Origin: Agapanthus africanus | Taxonomy: Eukaryota; Streptophyta; Magnoliopsida; Asparagales; Amaryllidaceae | Length of the DNA stretch: 64,000 nucleotides | Assembly (NCBI GenBank): GCA_030015575.1 | Contig: CM057344.1 | Coordinates: 592,914,410 to 592,978,409, forward strand | Direction of reading: 5' to 3' | Shown here: in pieces, positions 42,645 through 54,263 of the stretch | How positions within the stretch are numbered: the stretch's first letter is position 1 | Layout of the letters: each line of letters opens with the position of its first letter | Program-made: the position numbers and the translations under genes | Notes under the pieces: generated by a model | What the model was told of the DNA's origin: nothing | Databases searched by the model: none | The model's input: the letters and a program-made list of their open reading frames with translations, nothing else

Positions 42645-43327
42645 CTTTCTTAAATTACGATTGGGTTAGAGCACCGAAAAGCAGTCTTGTATATGTCACT
42701 CTTGGCTTCAAATATCTCGTTGTAACCCGAGTGTCTGTCCATTAAAGACATCATCCCATGCTTAGCTAAGGTATCTAGCGGTGCCTCGACCACTAGCATT
42801 AGATATTCATCCTTAGGAGTAGTATCATTCAGATACCTGAAATCAATACGTACTCTAAGTTTTCTATTCTTTTTCTTTACTGGCACTATCGGCCGCTCAT
42901 TCAGGATACCAGGATTGCCAAATAAAGTCAGTTTGAAAAAGCCGTTCAACTTCTTCTTTTACTTTTGGTATGATGCCGCGGAAGCTTTTTTCTGGGTTTA
43001 AAGTTGTCTTTCATTATAAGCTTATGTTCCACTAAACCACAAGTCAAATCGGTCAACTATTCATAATTTCAGGCGAAGCAATCAACATACTCATAAAGTA
43101 ATTTATTAAAATGAAACAGAAACCATTACATAAAATTTTACTAAAAACACAAGCCGATTACAATATTTATTTTCAAGATTTATTTCTTCTAACTCATCTT
43201 GAGCCTTGGGGTTCAGATAGCTTGACTTATTAGGTCGCAACCAAATTTCATCAGCCGAGTCTTCTTCAGCCGTTTCCACCACCTCTGGTTCTTCAGCCGA
43301 AGGTACGGCCTTATCTTTTTCATTCAA
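42645..43327 (-). pseudogene. pol: Gypsy relic: RT fragment and short upstream coding
   Basis: The piece 42,949-42,650 reads RPIVPVKKKNRKLRVRIDFR, YLNDTTPKDEYLMLV and MSLMDRHSGYNEIFEA, the start of a gypsy RT up to just before the active-site half. 43,327-43,106 is an acidic short frame ending near the RT region. Copia-D is inserted at the downstream end. Protease and most of gag are absent between it and the PBS at 43,549, so the element was internally deleted before or after insertion. Confidence 0.7.
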
Positions 43328-43548
43328 TATCCATCGTCGTGGCTCGAGGTAGACATCTTGTCAAAGCGTTTGTTCTTCCGCTGAATCTTAGGTTTAAATG
43401 TTTCGGCAAAAAGTTTCTACTCGGCCTCTTGTAGAAGATGGCCGAGGTTCTGCGGATTTTAATCGGCCTTTCTACCGACCTCTAGAAAGTGTACTTTGGA
43501 TTTTTCTATATCACATAGATCGCGTGTCTACTACCATGCAACGTCAGG

Positions 43549-43567
43549 GGTCCCACAGGACGTGCCA
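43549..43567 (-). promoter_or_regulatory. Primer binding site of the gypsy relic
   Basis: Minus strand TGGCACGTCCTGTGGGACC differs from the Tat PBS by one base. The LTR should begin at about 43,571 (TGTTCGCT on the plus strand). Confidence 0.65.
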
Positions 43568-44874
43568 AAAAAGGTGTTCGCTATTTTTTCTTTGTATCAG
43601 TTAAATAAACAAATTAAGCTAAACGGTCTTCCTTGATAGATGGGCTATTATTAAAAAAAGGGGAGAACGTGCTTCCTCTGAATTCGACATCTTAAATTGC
43701 AGAAATAGTACACGCGGTGAACAAGCTAAGATAATTAATTTTTTCATTCAATCTACTAATTTATTTCGAGTCTACAAATAAAATAAAACCCTTCTGTTTA
43801 CACATCATTGACCGACAATTGAGATGATCTAAAGAGCGCACACAAACGCATGGCTGAACATCGAGATTTCCTCAAAACCAAGTCAGGATTCGTTGGCTTT
43901 AGGTGCTCGGACTGTTTTCGTTAGCATCATACACATGACTGGACTTTTGAATCATTCGGTCTAACGAACTCATACCGAGCGGGGCCAATTACCTTGTCTT
44001 GACCAAGTTCGGATCTAAACCTGCCAAGATACGAACACAATGCTGGACATCTGGAGCGTTCATAATGGCGACATTAAACCAAATCCGGTCAGAGGCACCC
44101 TCGTCCATATCCCGACCATCACAACGCATCTTTGTAGATTCGTGTGGCGATGGTGAGGCCGAGGATCATCCACTCGCTTATTTCTTAGTTTTTTGATCGG
44201 AGAAGACGACTGAGGCATACCTGTTCAATGAGGGTTGGACTTCTCAATGTCGATAGGGTCTCGAAGGTTGCTGACGATAATTGCTGGACTCCAGAATTAT
44301 CATTTTCGAGGCGGCTATATAAGAGTCCTAAGATAAAAGATATAATAATTAGTTGATTTTCATGAGAGAATCCTTTTTTCCATATGGAATCCGGTTTTTA
44401 TAAGGTTTACGATTTATTAGGAAACTGTTGAAAACCCTGGATTTTTATTAAACAAAATCAATTACGCGCATATAATGTGTTATACCCAAACTAAAATCTA
44501 AAACTTACCCAAATTCGGTCTGAACTCAATGGATTTACAATGTGTTATACTGAAACCCACAAATTAGGGTTTCACGCAACTCTGTGGGGCTTTAGGTTGA
44601 AGCGAGCAGGTCATTTTTTTTGCATGTTATTCAGGTTTGACCAATTATATACTATTAAGAAATTCCAAATATTAAAACTTGTGATAAGATCTAAAAAATA
44701 TATATGCAAAGTTTATATCTAGAAAAAACTATATTAAATTATATATTCAAAATTTATAAATTAAACTTAAAAATTGCACAAAGTGAATATCATACAACAA
44801 ATTACAATGTATACATTATAATATTTAGGATTAAATGTGTATGATATATATCGAATCGGATTAGATATTAGAAG
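43568..44874. other. Probable LTR of the gypsy relic, then unassigned AT-rich DNA
   Basis: The left part should be the 5' LTR belonging to the PBS at 43,549, but no second copy is available to set its length. A TATA-like GGCTATATAAGAG lies near 44,312 on the plus strand. From about 44,640 the sequence is strongly AT-rich. No credible coding. Confidence 0.35.
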
Positions 44875-45951
44875 TGTTACGTCCCGTTTCCCAAAATACT
44901 ATAGTGGAAATACGACTATGGCCGCGACATATCTATACTGAGAAGCTCACCTTCCCGATGCAGACACGCTAAGCGTATAGAGTTGCAGGGAAGTAATACA
45001 ATGTGAAATAAATAAAATAAAATCCATAACAATCATTTATTACAATAAGTCAACTTCAAGTCTGAAAATGTATCATTGAAAAGAGTTTAGAAAGCAAGCC
45101 TAAACATGTGGCTGAAACGAAAAACAAATAACAGCTATTCCTAAAAAGTGGTCGAGCAATGGGCATGGTCCTCTGCCGTGACCTTAAAATTTGTAGCCTC
45201 ATCCATGTTTTCTTTCAAGCCTAAAGGATATTTCAGGAAGGGAAATATCCGTCAGCGAGTTTTCACTCAAGTAAGATTCTCAAGAACAAGTAAGGTAACA
45301 GGAGAAAAATAAGGTGCTATTGCGTGCGACAGATATGTAGTGTATAATGCATTACGAAACAAATGTATCAAAGTGTGGACATCCTATCATTAACAATTAA
45401 TGTTTGTATATTAATTCGCTTTAGTTTGGGTTATAAGGGTGCATACGTTTTTGAGGCTATTCTGTTAGTCCCATGGAACAACATCAACAGGATAAAAAGG
45501 GTTACCATTTCATTTCGTCTCGGAACCACAGCAATCACGACGACGACAGTTAGCATTCTGTAAACATCCGAAATCACGGTAACACGACAAGGGGACTCCT
45601 AAGACACGCCATACAGCCTTACTATCCAAACTATCCAACCCCGTGTTTAGTGTGTTATAGTTATATGATTCAATTGAGGATTACACATAAAACAGACGAG
45701 ACATAGAAACAATTTCTTTCTTTTAAGATGGGGTTAATCAGTTCCGCTCATGTCTCGTGTCCATGGCTCAAGCACAATAGTTTCATGTTAAAGGTGAAGT
45801 GGTATGTCGAGTCATGTCAATTTGATGTTCATGCAAGAATACATTCCGGTTCGGCTATCAATAAAGAAAGTAAGTGAACATGTGTGTAATGTGTGCTCAA
45901 CATGAGTCAAAAGATTATGATAGGTATCGCTGTTTGGGTCAAAAATTACAC
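44875..45951 (-). repeat. LTR-like segment, chromovirus type
   Basis: Starts TGTTACGTCCCG on the plus strand (minus end CGGGACGTAACA), the end type of chromoviral LTRs, and comparable to CGGGTCGTGACA in the Tekay LTRs. The right end at TTACA is tentative and no target duplication was found. No PBS or coding adjoins it, so it may be a solo LTR or fragment. Confidence 0.45.
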
Positions 45952-45959
45952 CCTACGGT

Positions 45960-47330
45960 CGAGGTCAACAAATCAATAAGTCAAAATTAAGGCCCGAAAA
46001 ACAGGCCCGGGCCCAAGCTCGAAAAGTGGGTTCGGGCCCAAGCCCAAATCTAAATCAAGTGGGCCCAAATCCGAACCCAAGTCCAAGCAAGCGGGCCCAA
46101 ACCCAAATCAAGTGGGCCCATGAAGAGGCCGGCCTCTTCTATGCCAAGTAGAAAATTATGTAACAAATAAGTTTGATATAATTTTCATGCATGAATATAA
46201 AATAAATGAGCAAAAAACCAAATTTTTGTAAAGCCCATGGCTCATGTGCAAAAATAAATCATAAGGAATGGGATAGGCAAAATGCTATTTCGTAAAGCCC
46301 AAGTGGCTATGTGTAAAGTTATAAGCCTATAAAAGGCAACATTATGATGAAATGAAGCATAAATTTCATTCCCCTAAAAAATATTAGGGTTCTGTGCTTC
46401 CTTCTCTTTCCTCAATATTTTAAACCTTCTTCTCTTTTTTTGAATTAAATCAAGAGTTTAACTCTTCCTTTTCCAAAAATAAATAGTTTTTTACCATTAA
46501 ACCCTCGAAGGAGAGCTCAGATCTCCCATCAAATCTCTTAAATGGAGACTTTTAATCTCAACGCTCATTTTCTCCGAGATCCAACAAAAAGAATGGAGGC
46601 AGAAGGAACCCAAATCAGAAGAACCCATTTTATAGAAGTTCAAGACTCAAAAAGGACGAAAAGGGCCTCCTTTCACCATCCAAGATCTAAATATTTTAGG
46701 AATTTAACTCCAAATCCAGACCTCTTAGGAGTTTAGCTCTAAATCCAAACGTTTTGGGGGTTTAATTCCAAATTCATATCCAATTTCTTCCGTTTGAGTT
46801 TAACTCCAAAACCCCTCGGGAGTTCAACTCCCAGTTCAGAGGCTAAGCTCCTTCTCCCGCTGATGTTTCCAGCGGCCGTGTGCTGCGCACGTGACCCACT
46901 GACGCCAAGCGACAGCGCACCGCCTCACGCGTCCTTAGGACGCTCCTCACCTCTCTTTTTTCTACTTGCTCCACACTCAAAACACATCCCTCGTTATAAA
47001 AAATTTCTAACGGAGCACTGTCTCAGACCCTGCAAGGGGGCTGCTAGCCCTCTTGACCCCCAGCCCGCTATCCGAGTAGCGGGATCCCCGTAAACTCTAC
47101 GAGGCCCCCGATACGTCCAAGTCCCCATCAAAACACAACACACACTGCACGTTGAGTTCACATGACCAGTTTTACCCGTAAATCAGAGGTTCTCTCGCTC
47201 CAAAAGCAATGGGTAATTAACGACAGTTTAGTCCGCGGCTGCCGGAGATTCGGATCCCCACAATCGATAAATCTTGGCCTACCCTAGGAAGGGGGAATCT
47301 ATAACATACCTGACAAGAGACGCGTATTCC
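45960..47330 (+). repeat. Divergent Tat-like LTR
   Basis: It shares the order of parts with the plus-strand LTR at 31.9-35.28 kb: GGCCCA-rich stretch, TATA box, micropalindromes (GAGTTTAACTC, GGAATTTAACTCC types) and a terminal block with GGTAATTAAC..TCCCCACAATC..AAGGGGGAATCT. GGGCCC palindromes recur between 46,008 and 46,125. The frames at 46,542-47,093 lie within it and have no domain. Confidence 0.5.
46328..46335 (+). promoter_or_regulatory. TATA box of the divergent Tat-like LTR
   Basis: TATAAAAG within AGCCTATAAAAGGCAAC, followed some 50 bases on by AGGGTTCTGTGCTTCC, consistent with a plus-strand transcription start. Confidence 0.5.
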
Positions 47331-48112
47331 TATCTCAATAGGGAGACAAAAAACACTCTACAATCTCATCTTAAAAGTGAATATTAATGTTTTCAAGTAA
47401 CCAGAGTTGCAAAAGCAACTCAATCAAGTAGGTACGGTCTATTTTTGATAAAAAAAAAATATCTACGGAAATTTCGGCAGCGTAACGACATGAAAATGAT
47501 CGATGGAAAGGTAGTATGACGTGTCGTAGTGTCAGAGATATCATATAATGGAGCCTACTCATTAAAAATTCATGGATCTAAAGCAAAAATTATGTTTTTG
47601 TAGTTTTACCGTGTCAACTAGGTTTATCCTTATTTTTAGGTCTCTATTAGCGCAAGAAATTAGGAATAACTTATATCCGTATTTAAAAGTTGATATAAAT
47701 CAGTTAAGTTACTAGTAAGGGATAGCTAGAAGAAGCGGCAGATTCGAGAGAAGCGAGAGAGGGAACTTACTGGATTTCGATATCGGAGACAATGAACTTT
47801 TGACTTCAACGAGTATATCTTCCTCTCTGGATTTTTCTAATGCATGTGGGTAGGACTATAGAGTCGAGCTCTCAATCATAAATGTGCTAGTATTTATTTC
47901 ATAATTTTAGGATTTCTGGTATGCGAGATACCGAAGTAAGAGTGGTCTATATATAGCCTCTCGAAACCCTAACCTTAGCCCTTTTCTCGCGCAACCACGT
48001 CACCGAGTGACCGTAGCCGTCCTGTGCAGCATACGGGGTCAGCGTGATGTAAGTTGATATCTCGCACCCCGCGGGTTCGCGGTGAGGCGAAATTTACAAA
48101 AAACGATTTTCT
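47331..48112. other. Unassigned stretch left of Copia-B
   Basis: No repeat of it is seen elsewhere in the window and no coding is supported. TCTATATATAGCC at about 47,946 is a possible TATA box, followed by CTCTCGAAACCCTAACC. It may be part of an unseen LTR or the insertion site of Copia-B; 48,108-48,112 (TTTCT) would be the left target duplication of Copia-B. Confidence 0.35.
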
Positions 48113-50061
48113 TGACTTCACATCACCTACCTAAACTCCAGGATCTTTACGGAAACCTTAACTAGCTATACTACTTGGAGGTTCTAAGTAGTATGATAGT
48201 GTTTATACCTCTTAGATACTTGTCCTTCGGGTCTTCTTCTCCTTTTCTTGAGCTCCTCGAAGGTCCGGATCACACTTGATCGTCGGTCTCCTCGTGTCAA
48301 AGACGATCCACCCGAGATTCTATGGTTCAAGCTCCAACTTCTAAACCAAGGCAACTATGGTACCTAGTTCGCTAATCTAGGTAGCTTAGGAGATATAGAG
48401 TGTAAATTGGACTATTTAATCTCAATTGACCCTATGGTTCACAGCACATGTGAGGGTTTAGGGTCTTGAGGAAGAAGGAGAGGAAAAATGGAGAGAGAAA
48501 AAAAAACTCAAAATGAACAAGTGTAGATTCAAGTGAAGAATGGCTCATCATTATTTTCTCATGAAGCATGGATTATTTTTAATAGAAAATAACAACCATG
48601 CTTCAATATTAAACCCAAAAACATAAACAAATGAACAAGCCATGCTTCACTCCATGCCTCAAATATCTCCATTTTCCACCTCATTAATATATTTCCAAAA
48701 ATAGATAAATCAAAATAATGAGGTGTCCCCTTCTAGAAGCATCTCTTGTGAAATTACAAGAATTCCCTCACTGTATATACATACCCGTATTCGTACTGCA
48801 AAAATACGAATACAATGAGATAACAATAATCCAATAATATAATACTAGAATCCGGTTTAAACCAAAGCCCACCAGTATCATCCGTCCGAACAACATCCGT
48901 GCATGTAGTACACGTATATGATCAGAACTCTGCACGTAAAATCATGTGGCCTCTACATCATTTCGCCTGAACCAAGAAAACCCTCTGTGTGAAATTACAA
49001 GAATGGCCTCTACATCATTTCGCCTGAATCAGACTCGACAGTACGCTGGCAGTGGGTTTAACCACAAGTCTGTCAGTGGCACTAGCTGTACGTAACGGCT
49101 ACCCAGGTATATGTCGATAAGAAGGTCGACGAGCAAACTCATCCGAAATCTTACTGAGCCTATCTGTGACAATCTCCGTACAGTCCGGTCTGTTCGTCTA
49201 AGAGTATCACATATAGGGCCTAGGGGGTGGTAACCATCAGACCCCTAATAGCGCAATAAGTCATGTCGGTGTAGAGCCTAATACATCCTGAGAAACTTCT
49301 GGTGTACCTACCAGTAAATCTCGCTTGCCCTGGCCAGGAACTTTGTGTAATGGCTATCCGAACACAGCGCGATATCAACTCCCAATACCGGGAGAGACGG
49401 ATCCTATCTAACCACTACTGCCTCCAAGCGCTTCGGGACTGCACCCAACTACTACCTGTTTGCACGACTCATTTGAGCCATGGTAGGGTAGTAATCTAAG
49501 TATAGTGGGAACACACTCGAAACGAATAGTGCTGTCAAGTCAACGGACTAACCTGTACTTATGTCATCCGGGAACTGCTAACTGACGATAGGTATAATAC
49601 CAATCAGCATTTCCCATCGAGTCTTTCCATTGTAATTCATAACCCAATGAGCACCTGTATACTATCTCCGGTATCGCATACCAATAGGTGCGGGACATGC
49701 CATCTCCCAGACTAGGATGAGAAGCGTATACACTAGTCTACTCTGGAGTATTGATGCCTTGTCTCGATAATCCTAGGACTAGGGATAGGTATAAGGATGT
49801 GTTTATAGACTACCCAGCCCCCACTAGTGTGACTGCCATCACAACGCTGGTAGTCAAGCAAAGATCCTAAGGGCTCTATCAATATGTATTAGCGATATGC
49901 TAAAAGAAACATATACACATATTAAGATAGAATCAAACCAGATAGCATACTATCATTTTGAGCAAGACCGTTATTATATCCGTGTATATCCCAAGCTTTC
50001 AAAATGTAATTTACAATCCAGTACTATATAATAATGGCCTCTAAGGCATATATCACTAACA
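48113..50061 (-). repeat. Copia-B 3' LTR (about 1,949 bp)
   Basis: The minus strand starts TGTTAGTGATATATGCC at 50,061; the plus-strand left end TGACTTCACATCACCTAC resembles the Copia-A LTR end (TGGGTTTCACTAGCACC). Shares with the other Angela LTRs blocks such as CCCAATACCGGGAGAGA and CTGTTTGCACGACTCA. Confidence 0.78.
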
Positions 50062-50081
50062 ATCTCACACTTGCACTAAGG

Positions 50082-50836
50082 TCATGTATTGGCATGTCGC
50101 AGACCTATCATCTCGAATAGCCTCTCGAACTGCGTCTGAGAGATATCCTTTGTGAGTGGATCTGCAGTGTTATTCTTTGTCTCTACTCTTCGCACCTCGA
50201 TCTCCCGGCGATCCACGATCTCCCTGATTATGTGATACCGCCTCAAGATATGTCTGGACTTCTGATGGGACCGTGGTTCCTTCGCTAAAATTACAGCGTC
50301 GTTGTTATCACAATATAAAGGAATTGGATCAACAATGGATGGAACCATCTGAAGTTCTGTTATGAACTTCTTCATCCAGACCGCTTCTTTTGCGGCGTCA
50401 CATGCAGCGATATACTCCACTTCTATCGTCGAGTCAGCAACGGTGTCCTGTTTGGAGCTCTTCCAACAGACCGTCCCTCCATTGAGGGTAAAAACATAAC
50501 CCGACATGGACTTGGAGTTATCCTTGTCACTCTGGAAGCTGGAGTCAGCGAAGGCCTCGATCTGGAGGTCTTTACTGCCGTACACCAAGAACATCTCCTT
50601 AGTACTTCTCAAGTACTTGAGAATGTTCTTAATTACTATCCAGTGCTTCTCCACAGGGTTTGACTGATACCTACTTACCAGTGCGTAAGCAACATCTGGT
50701 CTGATACACAACATCGCATGCATTATAGAGCCTATAGCAGAAGCGTAGGGTATAATACTTATACGATCCCTTTCCAAATCAGTCTTAGGAGATATTTCTT
50801 TGGAGAGGGTGATCCAGTGACAAGCCGGTAGGTTAC
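50082..50836 (-). pseudogene. pol: Copia-B RT end and RNase H
   Basis: An open frame from 50,836 to the stop at 50,082 carries ISIIPYASAIGSIMHAMLCI, the RNase H motifs EAFADSSFQSDKD, DSTIEVEYIAACD and PLYCDNND, and ends ADPLTKDISQTQFERLFEM. It is similar to Copia-A over its whole length and has no stop in this piece. It is split from the rest of pol by Copia-C. Confidence 0.85.
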
Positions 50837-51073
50837 TGTTAGTTATATGTAAGCCTTATAGGCCACTACTAGGCATTGGATGTCGACCTATGGAGGGTTC
50901 TCACTGTGTGACAGCGTGGCGAAGCATAGGCGCTTACCCCCAGGGTGTCCCGAGACTGGAAGGTGTTCCGGCGGGTTGTAGTCCTCGCGAGGGGGCATGC
51001 GTAAAAAGTAGCGGCTGAGGGACCCGTTGGTGCCACGGCGACCCCATTAGATGGGGTGGCTGCCTGACCTACA
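50837..51073 (+). repeat. Copia-C 5' LTR, only 237 bp
   Basis: The first ~50 bases match the start of the 3' LTR at 57,037 (TGTTAGTTATATGTA.GCC..AGGCC). The rest (GC-rich, ending CTGACCTACA) does not match it by eye. It is followed two bases later by a perfect PBS. Confidence 0.6.
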
Positions 51074-51074
51074 G

Positions 51075-51087
51075 TGGTATCAGAGCC
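51075..51087 (+). promoter_or_regulatory. Copia-C primer binding site
   Basis: TGGTATCAGAGCC is an exact match to the initiator-Met tRNA site used by most plant copia elements. Confidence 0.85.
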
Positions 51088-54000
51088 TAGCCAGAGCCTT
51101 AGGCGATGAGTAGACGGAGTTAGAAGTCCGATCGAACCGAAACCCTAATCCAAATTTGCTCTCTGGACATTTTTTCAAAACTGGGTTTCTTCCAGATTAA
51201 AAATATTCAGAAAAATCAGCAGGAATTTGTAGGAGTTACTGTGAAATTCGAGCTGCTGAATCCATCAAACCGCCGCGGTTCCGCGGCACGAACATGGCTC
51301 GTGCGGCGGTTTCGCGGCCGTACGGTCGCCTCTCCCATTAGTTTTGGCACAATTTCTATATTTGGGTACTGTATTTTGTGGGAATTTTTAAATCTTACTC
51401 AAGAGTTGAGTATTCTGGGTTGTATTGGGAGTTCGTAGATTCGATCGGATTGTCAAACTTTGCCTATGTGTTTTTCCGGGTAATTTTAGAATATGTTAAA
51501 AAGTTCGACCGGATATAAATACCCACTTTTTCCCCTGCTGGGAAATTTCCAATTGTTGGATTTTTCCGTTGTTTAATGACGTTCTAAGTAGTGCAAGTAA
51601 CGTGATGGTCCCTTTAGAAGACAACAAACCTTAACTCGATTATGTGACCGTCTTGAACTGCCCTTTGAACCTTAGGGTTTGGGGCAGTACGGCGTGCCAC
51701 ATATGAGGCGTTGGCTTGACCCTTCTACGGCTGGACCGTTGGTACTGAGGCACGAAATGAATGTTTTTAAACTTATTTCATGTGTTGAGCTGTTTCGGGA
51801 AAACTTGGGTGTTCGATTGTTCGATCGGAAAGTTTAACATTTTCTATTTACCCGGAATGTGATACAATAATTGGAATTCACAAGTAGTTATGAGATATCT
51901 GATATGAATGTTATAAACATAGTACTTTAGTCTCACATGATCGGTTGCCACGGAATTTTGATGTGATCAAAAGTCCGTCGCAATCACGTAGCGTACGCGG
52001 ATACTCGCCAGGTAAACTTAATAGACAGCTACACCCCTTAGCCCCGACCAAGTGACTGAAGGAGAACCCCGTCGCCGAAAGCATCCGTTCGGGTGCTCGC
52101 GGCAGCGGTGTTCCGCCTTGGTGCACTTCGTCGACGGCATCGGGGGTGCGGCCGTCTACTGAAGTTTGCGACGAGCATTCGATCTGAATGTCGGGAATCC
52201 TGTTGAATTGCCCGACTTGATATTGAAAAGAGTTTTCGATAATGAGACTAAAATGCGGGGTTTATAATTGTTAGGCATGCGATGTCTAAGTATTTCATTT
52301 GATTAGGCATGCGATGTCTAAAGAGGTTGCGGATTCCAACTGTTGTAGTTTTACACTTTCTTTTCTGCGACCGTAAGTGTAATATGTGATATCGCCGGTT
52401 TCGTTGCTATATGTCAACGACAATTGGGATGCGCATATTTACTTACGTTGATGACATGTGATGTTATGTGTTGCTGGGTATGTTATATTGGATCGTCGTG
52501 TTTGAATAGCCGGGTTTTTTTTATGTGAGATGAGTGTTTTTCATTTTCATTCATGTAAAAACTTGTATGTAATATTCTTTTATTAGGGCACTTTCAGGTT
52601 GCGGATGATGTCACCATTTGTATATTATTTACTTTTCCGCGTTAGGATAGACCCAAGGAGGGGAGCACAAGTAACCGGGTTCTAGGGTCCAGTGGGAGAC
52701 CATCTCGAGGAGTCGAGTCCGGGTCTCCTAACCCTAGAATTGGTAGGGTTGCTTGCCGCTCTCGTAGGGGTCTAGGGGTGTGGGATTGGCTATTCATCAC
52801 GACCGTAGAATCCGTGTTTTATACTGGCTCGTATTGAAAACACGGACGTCCTAGTATATCCAATATTTCATATGATATTTTCTGCTGCGTTATCTGTGAT
52901 GTGATCATGTGATATGTTCAGATAGATATTATATATAGTATATATGATATATTATATAGACGTTGCTTATGTTTTACACCCGCGCTAGCCCTGCCTCGCT
53001 CTGCCGTTAGTTACCTAACCTAACGGTGCAGACGGGACATCGAGGCGAATGCGGATGGCATAAGCGTACGTTATATTTATCTGTGATGTTTAGGTGGACT
53101 TAAATGATGGGATGTTCATTAATGTGATTAATGAAAGAAAATAAACCTAATTGATATTGTGGAATCGAATTTCAAAATAAAACAGGTAGCTACAGTTCTT
53201 GCTTTGCATCGCGATGTTCATTATAGAACATCCTGCACCTTATTCGATAAGGAAAGGACCGAGATCCCTTCACCGGGAGTGACTCCTTTAGCAATAACTG
53301 GCAGATGCTACAACTCTCGGTTTGTCTTTTGATTGCTTCTATAGTTTCTGCTTTGCACAGTGATATATATGATATATCCCGCACCTCATTCGACGAGGAA
53401 AGGGCCGATGATCCCTTCACCGGGAGTGACCCCTTTAGCAAAACTAGAAAAGCCTCAAAAACATTCCATTTAAAAACCATTTGATTCCGCAACGAGATCA
53501 AGTTCAAAGCGTTAAAGGTTTTCATAAAAAAAAAACCATTCGCAACCCTCCGTCATTTTAGGAAGTAGAGTACTTAGTATTCGTGCTGTGTTTGTTGACC
53601 ATAGTTAAGGCACAGTGTACGGTAGCTAAGTGATGTCTTCCTACACCGCATATGATGCGATTAGTTAGGACAGTCGCGTGACTTTGTTGACCTTAGTTAA
53701 GGGTCATGTGGGTGGGTCTAATTAATCACGAAATGACGGGTAGAACTTGACTAGTACTTATGATTTGTTGACCATAGTTAAGGTTATAAGTGCTAGGGGT
53801 AAAAATCTCCATCGGCAGTTTCAAGTGTTGAAATTTGCAATGAGATTGCATACCTTCTATGTGATAGTTGGATCCCGATACCCACTGCGAGTAATTGTTA
53901 CTTCTGGGAGAGTTTTGCACTTTGCAATTAGCCGATCAAGTAGGTGTCTAGAAAGGTGTCAACGGGGTTACGCCTCTGGAAAAACGAGGTTTACTGTAAT

Positions 54001-54263
54001 TAGGTCCATGCGAAAGCACGGGGAACCTCCCTCAAAATACCGACACTGGCCTGGCTGAAAGATTGGCGAACTTATAGAGTGTAATTAATCCCGGCTAGTC
54101 TTTCCTTTTAGGGTTTGAAGGAAGATTTGATAAAAACAGTGGGAGCCATCCTGATTAGATAAAATATATAACCAATCTAATCTTGCAAGAGCGCACGCAG
54201 AGTGTTTTCTTGTCTTTCTCTCTCAAGGTAGCGACCATATCATGCCTTAATCAAGATAATAAT
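51088..54263 (+). other. Copia-C leader (about 3.2 kb)
   Basis: Untranslated leader homologous in reverse to the Copia-A leader over 52.5-54.2 kb and parts of 51.1-52.5 kb. It contains GC-rich inverted repeats at 51,271-51,319, a direct repeat TTAGGCATGCGATGTCTAA at about 52,271 and 52,304, and a ~150-bp duplication at 53.2-53.45 kb. No gene is supported; short frames are chance. Confidence 0.7.
53195..53450. repeat. Direct duplication in the Copia-C leader
   Basis: Two blocks near 53,205-53,290 and 53,350-53,445 share TTTGCA, ATTCGAYRAGGAAAGGRCCG and CCCTTCACCGGGAGTGAC.CCTTTAGCAA in order. Confidence 0.75.

Larger units (their letters stand above)
48113..50836 (-). mobile_element. Copia-B: Angela-type element, left part
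   Basis: The 3' LTR is 48,113-50,061, the PPT about 50,062-50,072, and the end of the polyprotein 50,082-50,836. It is interrupted at 50,836 by Copia-C and resumes at 59,256-59,310, where the sequence again aligns with Copia-A RT, only to be cut by the Tekay-type element. The rest lies beyond the window. Confidence 0.82.

Noticed and set aside
46542-47093. Two open frames of 64 and 99 codons
   Set aside because: They are within the divergent Tat-like LTR and contain its repeat motifs; no family recognised.
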